Notes: generated by a model from the sequence alone, not told the origin. Shown: positions 53,105 to 62,104, counted from the first letter of the stretch. The stretch: 64,000 bases of DNA from Verrucomicrobiia bacterium (GCA_028687435.1 JAQUAF010000003.1:1-64000); one strand, 5' to 3'. A program made the numbers and translations.

Positions 53105-53922
53105 ATGAAACCATGGAATACGATTTTGATTTCGACTGTCACACCCACACAAAGGAATATTCCCTTTGCGGGGAAATGACGTTGGGGGAATTGCTGGCGC
53201 AGAAAAAGACGAGAGGCCCCCGTCTGGTCGCGGTCACGGATCACAGCAGCCATTTTTATTATCCCGCGGAAACGTTAAACCAATGGCTGGACAAGCCCGG
53301 GGTGTTTGAGAGCCGGAGGGAAAAGGGAAATCAAAAACTGGAGGAATATCTTGACCGGCTTGCGGCGGTTCGTGATCAGGGGATTTTGACGGGGCTTGAG
53401 CTTGATTATATCATTGGGGACGGCCTTTTTTTTGATGAAAAATACAGAAGGCGATTTGATGTTTTGATAGGCAGCGTCCATTGGCTGCCCTGCATGCTGC
53501 CCTTTTTTGAGAAGCATGGGGGCGATCATTCGCGGCATTGTCCTTTTGATCTTGGAGAATTCATTCACTGGACCGGGCGGATGCTGGAAAGCGGGATCGA
53601 TGTTTTGGGACATCCCACCAATCTTTACAAATGGGCGGGATTGGAGCCCGACACACGAACCATTCACTGGATGATTGACGCGGCAAAAGCCAATCATGTG
53701 GCTGTGGAAATCAATTGCGCCCACAAGGATCCCGGCGAGTATTTCATCCAAAAATGGCTGGAAAAAGGCGGGAAAATCGTTTGTTCCAGCGACGCGCATT
53801 CGCCGGCCCAGTATGGAGAGTATTCCCATGCCGGCAAAATCCTGCGGGGTTGCGGGGTTTCACAGGCGAACTTGAAAGAGGTCCTTTTCGTTCCTCGGAA
53901 AGGCGGCTCCAAATCTGTTTGA
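53101..53922 (+). CDS. PHP-domain phosphoesterase, histidinol-phosphatase-like
   Basis: This protein of about 273 residues shows the PHP motifs in order: FDCHTHTKEYSLCGEM, VAVTDHSSHFYYP, GLELDYI, DVLIGSVHWLP, VLGHPTN, AVEINCAH and VCSSDAHSP. These are the trinuclear metal ligands of the histidinol-phosphatase-like group. It is cytosolic. It is the last coupled gene of the glycan operon and likely removes phosphate from a sugar phosphate or related metabolite. Confidence 0.85.
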   Translation: MNETMEYDFDFDCHTHTKEYSLCGEMTLGELLAQKKTRGPRLVAVTDHSSHFYYPAETLNQWLDKPGVFESRREKGNQKLEEYLDRLAAVRDQGILTGLELDYIIGDGLFFDEKYRRRFDVLIGSVHWLPCMLPFFEKHGGDHSRHCPFDLGEFIHWTGRMLESGIDVLGHPTNLYKWAGLEPDTRTIHWMIDAAKANHVAVEINCAHKDPGEYFIQKWLEKGGKIVCSSDAHSPAQYGEYSHAGKILRGCGVSQANLKEVLFVPRKGGSKSV

Positions 53923-53952
53923 ACACGGATGAATGTGCTGCGTCGCACCATA

Positions 53953-54045
53953 AGCACGCGAGAAATAGGACCATTGCATTTGATCGTGATTGATACCGGC
54001 GAGGACAAACCTGACGAAACGAACGTTTACTCGCGGCTGAACACG
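53953..54045 (+). pseudogene. Short fragment of a metallophosphoesterase gene
   Basis: The frame reads IGPLHLIVIDTGEDKPDE followed by NVYSRLN, which resembles the core GPVHF(I)VLDSGEDKPD of large secreted calcineurin-like phosphoesterases. Neither N-terminal nor C-terminal motifs follow; the surrounding 330 nt (53923-54255) hold no gene. I treat it as decayed remains. Confidence 0.4.
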
Positions 54046-54255
54046 ATGGGACATAAAGCCACCGTGCCGGGCAAAGATGGCATGGTCATTGAGTCGCTGA
54101 CCATTCCCGCCAAAGGCAACCCATCAGGGAATCGTTGCCCTGAACCAAAGTGCGAAAGATTTTTTGAACTGCCCGGAAGATTTGTTCCCGTCATTTTTTT
54201 CCAAGCGGAGGAAATTGGGCTTTTCCGTGGGGCGGGAATGGGGTAGGATCGGGAG

Positions 54256-55347
54256 ATGGCAAAAACACGCATTGGCATTTTGACAGGAGGCGGCGACTGC
54301 CCCGGGTTGAACGCGGTGATTCGGGCGGTGGGCAAGGCTGCCGCAAAGCGGGGATGGGACACCATTGGATTTCATGGCGGATATGAAGGGTTGCTGGATC
54401 CGGTGGAATACATGCCGCTGGATTACAAGGCCATGGACGGTTTGCTGGTGCGGGGAGGGACCATTCTGGGCACTTCCAACCGGGGGCGGTTTGCCGCCAA
54501 GACGGGAGGGGAAGGCCAGGTGAACCGCATTCCGGGGGAAATCCTCCAAGCCGCCAAGCAAACGGTTGAAAAGCTGGGGGTAAAAGCGCTGATTTGCGTG
54601 GGGGGCGACGGTTCCCTGACCATCGCGCAACAGCTTTTTGAGACGGGCGTGCCGGTGATCGGGGTGCCCAAGACCATCGACAACGATCTTGAGGCGACAA
54701 TCATGACGTTTGGTTTTGACTCGGCCGTGGCATGCGCCACGGATGCGCTGGATCGGTTGCATACCACTGCGGAAAGCCACAATCGAGTGATGGTATTGGA
54801 GGTGATGGGACGGCACAGCGGATGGATCGCGATCGCTGCGGGCATTTCGGGGGGCGGGGATGTGATTTTGATCCCGGAGATTCCCTTCACGTATGAAAAT
54901 GTCTGCCGCGTGGTTGCCGAGCGGGAGAAAAACGGGAAGAAGTTCACCCTGGTTGTGGCGGCTGAGGGGGCGAAGGAGGCTCACGGAAAGATTGTGACGC
55001 AGGGGGACAAGCCGAAGGATCGGGAGGATCGGCTGGGGGGCATTGGAGCGGTGGTGGCCGCGGAGATCGAGAAGCGGACCGGCAAGGAAACGCGGGTTTG
55101 CGTGCTGGGGCATTTGCAGCGGGGGGGAGGCCCCACCTCTTTTGACCGTCTGTTGTGCACCCGGTTTGGCGCCCAGGCGGTGGAACTGGTCGCCCGGGGA
55201 AAATTTGGTCATATGGTGGCCTTGCATCCTCCCGACATTGTGCCGGTGAAAATCACGGAGGCCATCGGACGGATCCGCAAGGTGCCGGCAGACGGGGATC
55301 TGGTGAAAACCGCCAAGGCGCTTGGCATTGGATTCGGGGACGGATGA
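54256..55347 (+). CDS. pfkA: 6-phosphofructokinase, mixed-substrate subfamily
   Basis: This 363-residue enzyme phosphorylates fructose 6-phosphate. GILTGGGDCPGLNAVIRA is the N-terminal substrate/nucleotide motif; GGDGS (116-120) keeps the Gly seen in ATP-type enzymes, while PKTIDND (138-144) has the Lys seen in PPi-dependent ones. This combination marks the mixed-substrate group, so ATP or pyrophosphate use cannot be decided. It follows the glycan operon and would feed released sugars into glycolysis. Confidence 0.9.
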   Translation: MAKTRIGILTGGGDCPGLNAVIRAVGKAAAKRGWDTIGFHGGYEGLLDPVEYMPLDYKAMDGLLVRGGTILGTSNRGRFAAKTGGEGQVNRIPGEILQAAKQTVEKLGVKALICVGGDGSLTIAQQLFETGVPVIGVPKTIDNDLEATIMTFGFDSAVACATDALDRLHTTAESHNRVMVLEVMGRHSGWIAIAAGISGGGDVILIPEIPFTYENVCRVVAEREKNGKKFTLVVAAEGAKEAHGKIVTQGDKPKDREDRLGGIGAVVAAEIEKRTGKETRVCVLGHLQRGGGPTSFDRLLCTRFGAQAVELVARGKFGHMVALHPPDIVPVKITEAIGRIRKVPADGDLVKTAKALGIGFGDG

Positions 55348-55357
55348 TAGGTTTTTT

Positions 55358-55384
55358 AGGCTGTTAGACTATTAGACTGTCAGG
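55358..55384 (+). repeat. Dispersed GGCTGTTAGACT-type repeat, copy 5
   Basis: aggctgttagactattagac, with the ttagact unit doubled, lies directly after the pfkA stop codon. It is close to the copy overlapping the chelatase gene. Confidence 0.6.
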
Positions 55385-55464
55385 GGATCGAGTCTGAGTT
55401 GCAACCCGGGTTGTGGAGGCATGCGGCTTGCCGGCTTGAACAGTTGAAAATCTTGAATCTTGAA

Positions 55465-56319
55465 TCAATCTCGAGGCGGCTGGACGATTTTTTGTTGCAG
55501 GAGGCGGTAGCGGCGGGGGCTGGCGCCGAATTGCCGTTTGAACACCTGGTAGAAGTGGGCGACATTTTGGAAGCCGCATTCCAGGACGATGTTGAGGATT
55601 TTTTCCCGGCTGTTGGCCAGCAATGCGGCGGCGTGGCGCATGCGGGCTTCATTGACCACGGCGGTTGGTGTTTTTCCCGAAAAACGTTGAAGTTCCCTTG
55701 CCACATGTTCGGCGCTCCGTCCGGCAAGGCGGGCAAACCCCCGGGCGCCATTGCGAAAATGACACGGTTGTGAAATGTCCCGGCATGCTTTTTCGAGCCA
55801 GTCGGGCGGGGGGGCTTCCCCTTTTGCGGAAGATGTGTTTTCTAGGAGATGCAGAAAATTAAGGAGAAACCTCTCAAGGGTTGCGCGGGAGCTTTTTCCC
55901 GCCGCCATTTCCATGACCAGCCCCCTGGCTTCTTCCAGTCCCCTCGTGGAAAGAAAATGCTTCCGCCTGACCAGGGGGAGCAGGAACGGATCGGGTTTTT
56001 TGTTGAAAAAGCGTTTGTGAAAGGACTGCCAGTTTGTGATCGAAAACGAAATGTTGACCAGGTGAAACGGATGTTCCGGATCAACGTTGAATGCATGGCT
56101 GTCGGTGGAACGGATGAAATAACAGACGCCCGGACGAAGAGGGTCCTGCTGTTTGTTGATCCAGTGTCGTCCCGTTCCCTCCTCAACCCAGAAGATCTCG
56201 TGATAATTGTGAGTGTGGAAAGGCGGGGGGGTGGCCGAGCGAATGCTTTCCATTTTTCTGCGGGCAAAATGGCAGGTTTGATCCGGTGAAATGAATTCCG
56301 TCAGAAGAAGACGCCGCAT
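55465..56319 (-). CDS. AraC-family transcriptional regulator
   Basis: This 284-residue regulator has a cupin-type N-terminus (PPPFHTHNYHEIFWVEEGTGRH) and a C-terminal AraC domain (RLAGRSAEHVARELQRFSGKTP and ILNIVLECGFQNVAHFYQVFKRQFGASPRRY). It is divergent from the GH38 mannosidase, 108 nt away, and probably controls it. Confidence 0.9.
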   Translation of the reverse strand: MRRLLLTEFISPDQTCHFARRKMESIRSATPPPFHTHNYHEIFWVEEGTGRHWINKQQDPLRPGVCYFIRSTDSHAFNVDPEHPFHLVNISFSITNWQSFHKRFFNKKPDPFLLPLVRRKHFLSTRGLEEARGLVMEMAAGKSSRATLERFLLNFLHLLENTSSAKGEAPPPDWLEKACRDISQPCHFRNGARGFARLAGRSAEHVARELQRFSGKTPTAVVNEARMRHAAALLANSREKILNIVLECGFQNVAHFYQVFKRQFGASPRRYRLLQQKIVQPPRD

Positions 56320-56427
56320 GACATCAATATAACATAAAAAAACATCAGTGGAACAGAAGATTTTTCCTGAGTCCTGCGGTAGGGTGGGTTAATCATTTTA
56401 ACCCCATATTTCATTCCATTGACCAAT

Positions 56428-59346
56428 ATGAAGAAGCAAAAGACTCCGGCGGGATTGTTTGAATTTTCCATTTTGGACGGCGCGGACATGCCCGTCCGGA
56501 AGGCGTTGAGATATTTCCGGATGGAAATTCTTTTTGCCGCCCGGCTGGCCGGCGCCCATCCCCGGCGGGAGGAAAGCTGGATGAAGCTGGTTTGGAAAGC
56601 CGCGGATTTGGTGAGGGCGGCTGTGGAAAAACAGGACTCTGCCGGCAAGGCGATTGCCGCTGCTGAAAAGATGCTCGCCCCCATTGGGCGGGCGGCCAAG
56701 ACCTATACGGTTCATTGCGTGGGACATGCGCACATCGACATGAATTGGATGTGGAACTGGCCGGAGACCGTGGCCACCGTCAACGACACGTTCAGCACCA
56801 TGGACCGGCTTTTGAACGAGTATCCGGAATTCCATTTTTCCCAAAGCCAGGCTTCGGTTTACCGGATCATGAAGGAGCACCTGCCGGAGTTGTATGAGCG
56901 GGTCAAAAAACATGTCCGGACCGGGCGATGGGAAATCACCGCTTCCCAATGGGTGGAGGGGGACCGGAATCTTGCCTCGGGCGAGGCGCTTTGCCGCCAC
57001 ATGCTTCAGACAAGGCGTTTTATAAGGGATGAATTCGGGCTTCCCTTTGATGCCGTCAAGATCGATTGGGAACCGGATACTTTTGGCCATGCGCAGACCG
57101 TGCCGATGGCGCTCCGGGCCGGAGGGGTCCGGCGTTATTATTTTCACCGCGGAGCGGATGGACCGCAGCTTTTTTGGTGGGAGTCGCCGGACGGTTCCCG
57201 GGTGCTGGCGTATGATGACCGCCGGTGGGGTTACAATGGCAGCATGGCCAGACAACTCGCCTCGGACGAGTTTTCCGAATATCTTCTGCGTTTTGAGAAG
57301 GAGACGGGATTGAGGGATTGTCTTTTTGTGTACGGGGTGGGGGACCATGGCGGCGGGCCCACGCGGGAAAACCTGAATGCGGCGATTGAGATGGATGCCC
57401 TGCCGGTTTTTCCCCGGATCAAGTTCAGCACCACCGACGCCTTTTTTTCCATTGCCGAGAAAAACGCGGGCCGGTTGCCTGTGGTGAAGAAGGAGCTGAA
57501 TTTTGTGCTGGAAGGCTGTTATACTTCGCAGAGCAACGTCAAGCACGCCAATCGCAGGAGCGAGAATGCCCTGGTGGAAGCCGAGATGAGCGCTCTTTTG
57601 GGAAGGAGCCTGGCGGGGCTGCCATATCCATCGGAGGCATTGGAGCAAGGGTGGCGCGATGCCTTGTTCAATCAATTTCACGACATTCTGCCCGGCTCGG
57701 GGGTTCATGCCACCTATGAGCATGCGCAGGGGCTTTATCAGGAAATTCTGGCCAGGACCGGCGCGATCAAGACCCGGGCCTTGCGCGCCATTGCGGAAAG
57801 GGTGAACACCAGGGCTCTTTGCCCGCAGGACGGGGGAGGCGCCGTCAAAAATTCCAGCGCCGGAGGCTCGGGCGATATTGGAGCGGACGGGCAGATCACC
57901 CGATTGGGGGCGGCCTCGGCGTGTTGCCAGCCGTTGGTGGTTTTCAATCCGCTTCCATGGAGGAGGACGGAGATGATTTCCACGCGGTTGTGGAATCTGG
58001 ATTGGAAAGATGAGGAGATTGTGGTGAGGGATGATGCCGGCAACCATCTGCCGGTTCAAGTGACGGAACGCGGGCCGTATTGGGGCCACCAATTCATCGG
58101 AATCGCTTTCCCGGCAAAGGATATTGGGGGATTGGGATACCGGACATTCAGCGTGCAGCGCGGGGCCGCGGAAAATTCCACGAAGGGAGTGAAAACCGAT
58201 TTCAACACACGCATGGAAAACGAGTTTTTCCGTGTGGAGATTAATCCGGCCTCCGGCGCCATTTGTCATCTGGTGGACAAAAGAACCGGCCTTGATTTTG
58301 TGGCGCCTGGTGAACAGATCGGATTGCTGGAATACCTGCTTGAGGCGCCGCATCCCATGACTGCGTGGATTTTTGGACAGATCGTCAAACGTGCGCCGTT
58401 GAATGAGGGGGCGGAGATTGATTTTCCCCACTGGGGCCCCCATCTGGTTTCCATGCGAGCCCGGCACAAGTTTCAGGAGAGTTCGCTGGTCCTGAACGTT
58501 TCGCTTGCCAGCGGCGTGCCGCGGGTGGATTTTTCGCTGGAGATCAACTGGCTGGAACGCGGCAGCGGCGAGAAAGGCGTGCCCATGCTCAAGGCGGCGT
58601 TTCCCTTTGCGCTGAAGCAGCCCGTTGCCCGTTATGAATGTCCCAACGGCCATGTCGAAAGATCCACAAATCCCGCGGATATTCCATGCCATACCCGCCG
58701 GTTGCGGGGGATTTATTACCAGCAATCCGCGCCGGTGGATGCCAATCCCGCGGAAGTGCCAGCCCAAAAATGGGCGGATCTTTCCGGAACGCTTGGCGGA
58801 AGGAAGGCGGGGGTGACGCTTCTCAATGATTCCAAGTATGGTCACCGGGCGGACGGATCGACCCTTCGGATGACGCTTCTTCGCAGCAGTTACGATCCCG
58901 ATCCTTTGCCGGAACTTGGCAGGCATGTCATCCGATTTGCCTTGCGGCCCCATGTCGGCCCCTGGTCGCCGGCTGATGCGACACGGGCCGGTTATGAATT
59001 CAATCTGCCGTGCAATGTGGCGGGCGCCGGCGTGCAGGAGGGGGATTTGCCGCTTCAATCCAGTTTTGTCGAGATTCTCACACCCAACGTCATGCTGGGC
59101 GGGATGAAAAAAGCCGAAGATTCCGACGCGGTGGTGTTGCGGCTCTATGAAATGAATGGCTGCGCCACCGAAGCCCGCCTCCGGTTGACGCCGGTTTTGG
59201 CGCCTGCCGGCGCCAGGGTGGTGGAAACCGATATTCTTGAACAACCTCTGCCGGCCAGCACGGCCAGATGGAAGGATGGCGTTTTAAGTGTCAAACTTCG
59301 CCCCTTTGCAATGACTACTGTGCAGGTTGGACAAGATGAGCGCTGA
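56428..59346 (+). CDS. Alpha-mannosidase, GH38
   Basis: A protein of about 972 residues of the GH38 family, which hydrolyses alpha-mannosidic bonds. The zinc site begins GHAHIDMNWMW (H100, H102, D104), and the nucleophile Asp is D217 in DWEPDTFGH. Typical later blocks are GVGDHGGGPTRENL, YTSQSNVKHANRRSENAL and LPGSGVHATYEHA. No signal peptide is seen, so action is likely cytosolic. I use the ATG at 56428 rather than the TTG at 56419. Divergent from an AraC regulator. Confidence 0.92.
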   Translation: MKKQKTPAGLFEFSILDGADMPVRKALRYFRMEILFAARLAGAHPRREESWMKLVWKAADLVRAAVEKQDSAGKAIAAAEKMLAPIGRAAKTYTVHCVGHAHIDMNWMWNWPETVATVNDTFSTMDRLLNEYPEFHFSQSQASVYRIMKEHLPELYERVKKHVRTGRWEITASQWVEGDRNLASGEALCRHMLQTRRFIRDEFGLPFDAVKIDWEPDTFGHAQTVPMALRAGGVRRYYFHRGADGPQLFWWESPDGSRVLAYDDRRWGYNGSMARQLASDEFSEYLLRFEKETGLRDCLFVYGVGDHGGGPTRENLNAAIEMDALPVFPRIKFSTTDAFFSIAEKNAGRLPVVKKELNFVLEGCYTSQSNVKHANRRSENALVEAEMSALLGRSLAGLPYPSEALEQGWRDALFNQFHDILPGSGVHATYEHAQGLYQEILARTGAIKTRALRAIAERVNTRALCPQDGGGAVKNSSAGGSGDIGADGQITRLGAASACCQPLVVFNPLPWRRTEMISTRLWNLDWKDEEIVVRDDAGNHLPVQVTERGPYWGHQFIGIAFPAKDIGGLGYRTFSVQRGAAENSTKGVKTDFNTRMENEFFRVEINPASGAICHLVDKRTGLDFVAPGEQIGLLEYLLEAPHPMTAWIFGQIVKRAPLNEGAEIDFPHWGPHLVSMRARHKFQESSLVLNVSLASGVPRVDFSLEINWLERGSGEKGVPMLKAAFPFALKQPVARYECPNGHVERSTNPADIPCHTRRLRGIYYQQSAPVDANPAEVPAQKWADLSGTLGGRKAGVTLLNDSKYGHRADGSTLRMTLLRSSYDPDPLPELGRHVIRFALRPHVGPWSPADATRAGYEFNLPCNVAGAGVQEGDLPLQSSFVEILTPNVMLGGMKKAEDSDAVVLRLYEMNGCATEARLRLTPVLAPAGARVVETDILEQPLPASTARWKDGVLSVKLRPFAMTTVQVGQDER

Positions 59347-59440
59347 AGGCCGGAGGGGGGCGCCATCCTGGAGTTTTCTTCAAGCGGCGAAGTGATCCTG
59401 GCTTGCTGTTTTTGTTGTTCCGCTGCCGAGTTGTTTGCTG

Positions 59441-59468
59441 TTGACGCATGGCTCTGAATAATTAGTAT
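59441..59468 (+). promoter_or_regulatory. Candidate sigma-70 promoter for ilvC
   Basis: TTGACG (59441-59446) and TAGTAT (59463-59468) lie 16 nt apart, giving a leader of about 100 nt before the ilvC ATG. The leader contains no run of Ile, Leu or Val codons that would suggest classic attenuation. Confidence 0.4.
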
Positions 59469-59572
59469 GGGGTTTTTAGCGGAGAACGGATTGTTGCGGC
59501 GAAAGATGCGTACGGGACGACTGTCTCCGCGGAAACAGAAGAAAACGTTGAAACCAACAGGAGATTATTAAA

Positions 59573-60673
59573 ATGGCTATTGTAAATTTTGGTGGAGTGA
59601 AGGAACGTGTGGTGACCCGGCAGGAGTTTTCCCTTGCCAAAGCCCGGCAGCTTCTCAAAAAGGAAGTGATTGCGGTCATCGGATACGGCGTTCAAGGGCC
59701 GGCCCAATCGCTGAATCTGCGCGACAACGGTTTCAATGTGATCATCGGCCAGGAACCCGGTTTTAAACGGGACTGGGATCGGGCGGTCAGGGATGGATGG
59801 AAACCGGGCAAGACCCTGTTTACCATTGAAGAAGCGGTTCGCCGGGGCACGATCATCCAGATGTTGGTGTCCGACGCGGCCCAGCGGAACATCTGGCCGG
59901 CGGTGAAGAAGAATTTGAAGCCTGGCGATGCCCTCTATTTCTCTCATGGTTTTTCGATTGTTTATCGCAAACAGACCGGTGTGATTCCTCCCAAGAATGT
60001 GGATGTGATCATGGTGGCCCCCAAGGGATCGGGAACTTCCGTGCGCCGCAATTTTCTGTCGGGCGCGGGGATCAATTCCAGCTATGCCGTGGAGCAGGAC
60101 TGCACGGGCGATGCCGAGAAGCGTTGCCTGGCCGTGGGCATTGGAATCGGATCGGGATACCTTTTCCCGACCACCTTCAAACAGGAGGTTTTTAGCGACC
60201 TGACCGGCGAACGCGGTGTTTTGATGGGGGCGCTGGCCGGCGTCATGGAAGCCCAGTACGATGTGCTGCGCAAAAACGGACACAGTCCCAGCGAGGCGTT
60301 CAACGAAACCGTTGAGGAATTGACCCAAAGCCTTATCCGGTTGGTGGATGAGAACGGCATGGATTGGATGTTCTCGAATTGTTCAACCACTGCCCAGCGC
60401 GGGGCCTTGGATTGGTGTCCGCGGTTCAAAAAGGCGGTTCTGCCCGTGTTCAAGGAACTCTACAAACGCGTGAAAAACGGCAGTGAAACCCGCCGCGTGA
60501 TTTCGAGCTGCGGCAAGAAGGATTACCAGAAACAGCTCAACAAGGAGCTGTCCGCCATCGGCAATTCAGAGATGTGGCGGGCTGGAAAAATGGTGCGCTC
60601 TTTGAGGCCCAAAGGCGCAGCCAGGGAATTGAGCGCCTCGGTAAAAGGCGTCGGCGGACGTCAGTCGAATTAA
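59573..60673 (+). CDS. ilvC: Ketol-acid reductoisomerase (NADP+)
   Basis: This 366-residue enzyme catalyses the isomeroreduction step of valine, leucine and isoleucine synthesis. The N-terminal nucleotide motif is VIGYGVQGPAQSLNLRDNG (35-53), and the acidic Mg-binding helices DLTGERGVLMGALAGVMEAQ and ETVEELTQSLIRL are in place. The GVQGPAQ type matches the IlvC variant found in Bacteroidetes and PVC bacteria. A strong CAGGAG ribosome site precedes the ATG. It is transcribed alone, ending in a hairpin terminator. Confidence 0.93.
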   Translation: MAIVNFGGVKERVVTRQEFSLAKARQLLKKEVIAVIGYGVQGPAQSLNLRDNGFNVIIGQEPGFKRDWDRAVRDGWKPGKTLFTIEEAVRRGTIIQMLVSDAAQRNIWPAVKKNLKPGDALYFSHGFSIVYRKQTGVIPPKNVDVIMVAPKGSGTSVRRNFLSGAGINSSYAVEQDCTGDAEKRCLAVGIGIGSGYLFPTTFKQEVFSDLTGERGVLMGALAGVMEAQYDVLRKNGHSPSEAFNETVEELTQSLIRLVDENGMDWMFSNCSTTAQRGALDWCPRFKKAVLPVFKELYKRVKNGSETRRVISSCGKKDYQKQLNKELSAIGNSEMWRAGKMVRSLRPKGAARELSASVKGVGGRQSN

Positions 60674-60701
60674 TCCTGACAGTGTTCATTGACTGGTTTG
60701 G

Positions 60702-60725
60702 AGGGCGGGATGAAAATCCCGCCCT
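60702..60725 (+). terminator. Hairpin terminator after ilvC
   Basis: agggcgggat (60702-60711) pairs perfectly with atcccgccct (60716-60725) across a GAAA tetraloop, 29 nt after the ilvC stop. The following tcctcatttt is a weak U-tract, so rho-independent function is likely but not certain. Confidence 0.65.
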
Positions 60726-60882
60726 TCCTCATTTTGGGATGAACGCCATTGCCGGTGTTAAGGCTGGAATTGGCAAGGCGGGTGTGTCATTCTGCGCATC
60801 GCGAAACCCCGTCCGGTCTTTCAATGGCAAAGGGAGAACAAAGGAGGGGGTTTGTTTGCAAACTTGCCGACCCACACCTTGC

Positions 60883-61578
60883 ATGATGATGAAAAACCTC
60901 CTTATTCTTTTTTTAGCCTGTGGCTGGCTGGCGCCGGTGGTTTTGGCGCAGTCGGAATGGTTGGTTGATCACGCTCAAGCCTTGGAGATGGCCAGGGAGA
61001 AGGGGAAACCGGTGTTGATGGCGTTTCTGGATTTCGGCAAACAGAGTCAACGCATGGAGTTGGAGGTTCTGGCTTCCTCCGAGTTCAAACAGTATGCATC
61101 GGAAAAGCTGCTCTTGTTGAGACTGGATGTCTCCACGGCCAATGGGGATGAAAAACGACAAAGGCAGATAGAAAAGCTTGCGGCGGATTACGGGGTGACT
61201 TCCCGTCCTGCTCTTTTGCTGGCGGAAAAGAATGGAAAAATTCTTGGAAAATGGGTTTTCGGAGGAGAGGGGGCGGCGGTTTTTATTGGAAGGATTGAAA
61301 AGGCGCTTGCAGGTCCGGCTGGGGAGGGGGCGCCGGGAACGCTTGCAGCGGATGAGGAGGCTTTTCTGAAGGTGATGAAAAACAGATGCATCCGATGCCA
61401 CAAGCGTTGCGGGGATGTCGCGGAATTGAAACGAAAGGGCTGGATTCGTCCCGGCCAGCCTGGCCAGAGCAAGATTTGCCAGGTGATTGGTGTCAGCAAA
61501 AATGGGGACAACTACCATGACTTGTCCGCGCAGGACAAACAGGTCGTCGACGATTACATCAAGCAAACGGGCCAATAA
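60883..61578 (+). CDS. Secreted thioredoxin-like protein with a C-terminal c-type heme motif
   Basis: This protein of about 231 residues begins with a signal peptide (MMMKNLLILFLACGWLAPVVLAQ). A thioredoxin-like domain follows (ALEMAREKGKPVLMAFLDFG...VTSRPALLLAEKNGKILG) in which the CxxC active site is absent. The last ~75 residues hold CIRCHKRC, a CxxCH heme attachment motif, before ICQVIGVSKNGDNYHDLS. It therefore looks like a thioredoxin-fold/cytochrome fusion exported to the periplasm. ATGs at 60883, 60886 and 60889 are equally possible; no ribosome site is visible. It lies 1 nt before the mazG-like gene. Confidence 0.75.
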   Translation: MMMKNLLILFLACGWLAPVVLAQSEWLVDHAQALEMAREKGKPVLMAFLDFGKQSQRMELEVLASSEFKQYASEKLLLLRLDVSTANGDEKRQRQIEKLAADYGVTSRPALLLAEKNGKILGKWVFGGEGAAVFIGRIEKALAGPAGEGAPGTLAADEEAFLKVMKNRCIRCHKRCGDVAELKRKGWIRPGQPGQSKICQVIGVSKNGDNYHDLSAQDKQVVDDYIKQTGQ

Positions 61579-61579
61579 C

Positions 61580-62104
61580 ATGAAAAAACAGTCCTCTTCC
61601 TATCCCTACGCCGAAGCGACCGCGGAATTCATGGACATGGCGGGCCATCATCGCCCCGGGAAGTTGATCATTCCTCTGCCGCCGGAGGGTGGACGCCAGC
61701 CGCCGCCGGGAGACACGGGCACTTTGAAGGGGCTGCAGGAATCCATCACCCAGGTTGTGGCAAGAATACGGCATCCGGTTTTGCGCCTGCGCCTGGCGCT
61801 TTTGATGGAGGAAGTTTACGAATTGGCAGAGGCGGGGATGCGCGAGGACATGGCCGGCATCGCCCGGAACGTGGCGGATGTGCTTTATGTGGCCCACAGC
61901 ATTCCGCTGAGCCTGGGGTATGACGGAGAGGCGGTGTACGATTGCGTGCACAAGGCCAACATGACCAAGCGAATGGGGAAAACCCGCAGCGATGGCAAAC
62001 AACTGCCGCCGGTGGATTTTCGTCCGCCCGATGTTGAGGCTGTCCTGGCCGCCTCCCAGCGGGAGGAAACGTCAGAAACGGCGGATGATTCTACTTGCCG
62101 GTAA
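61580..62104 (+). CDS. MazG-like nucleotide pyrophosphohydrolase
   Basis: This 174-residue all-alpha protein has the NTP-PPase core RLALLMEEVYELAEAGMREDMAGIARNVADVLYVAHS, with the EExxE and ExxD acidic motifs, followed by VHKANMTKRMGKTRSDGKQLP. The family hydrolyses (deoxy)nucleoside triphosphates or related compounds. It is probably co-transcribed with the upstream gene and overlaps the 3' end of the convergent small membrane protein gene by 14 nt. Confidence 0.8.
   Translation: MKKQSSSYPYAEATAEFMDMAGHHRPGKLIIPLPPEGGRQPPPGDTGTLKGLQESITQVVARIRHPVLRLRLALLMEEVYELAEAGMREDMAGIARNVADVLYVAHSIPLSLGYDGEAVYDCVHKANMTKRMGKTRSDGKQLPPVDFRPPDVEAVLAASQREETSETADDSTCR

Noticed and set aside
56398-59244. 948-codon minus-strand frame opposite the GH38 gene
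   Set aside because: It is the antisense of a clear alpha-mannosidase with catalytic residues; composition is that of a shadow frame.
59506-59571. 21-codon frame in the ilvC leader as an attenuation peptide
   Set aside because: The peptide (MRTGRLSPRKQKKTLKPTGDY) has no valine or isoleucine codons and only two leucines, and no alternative terminator/antiterminator stems were evident.
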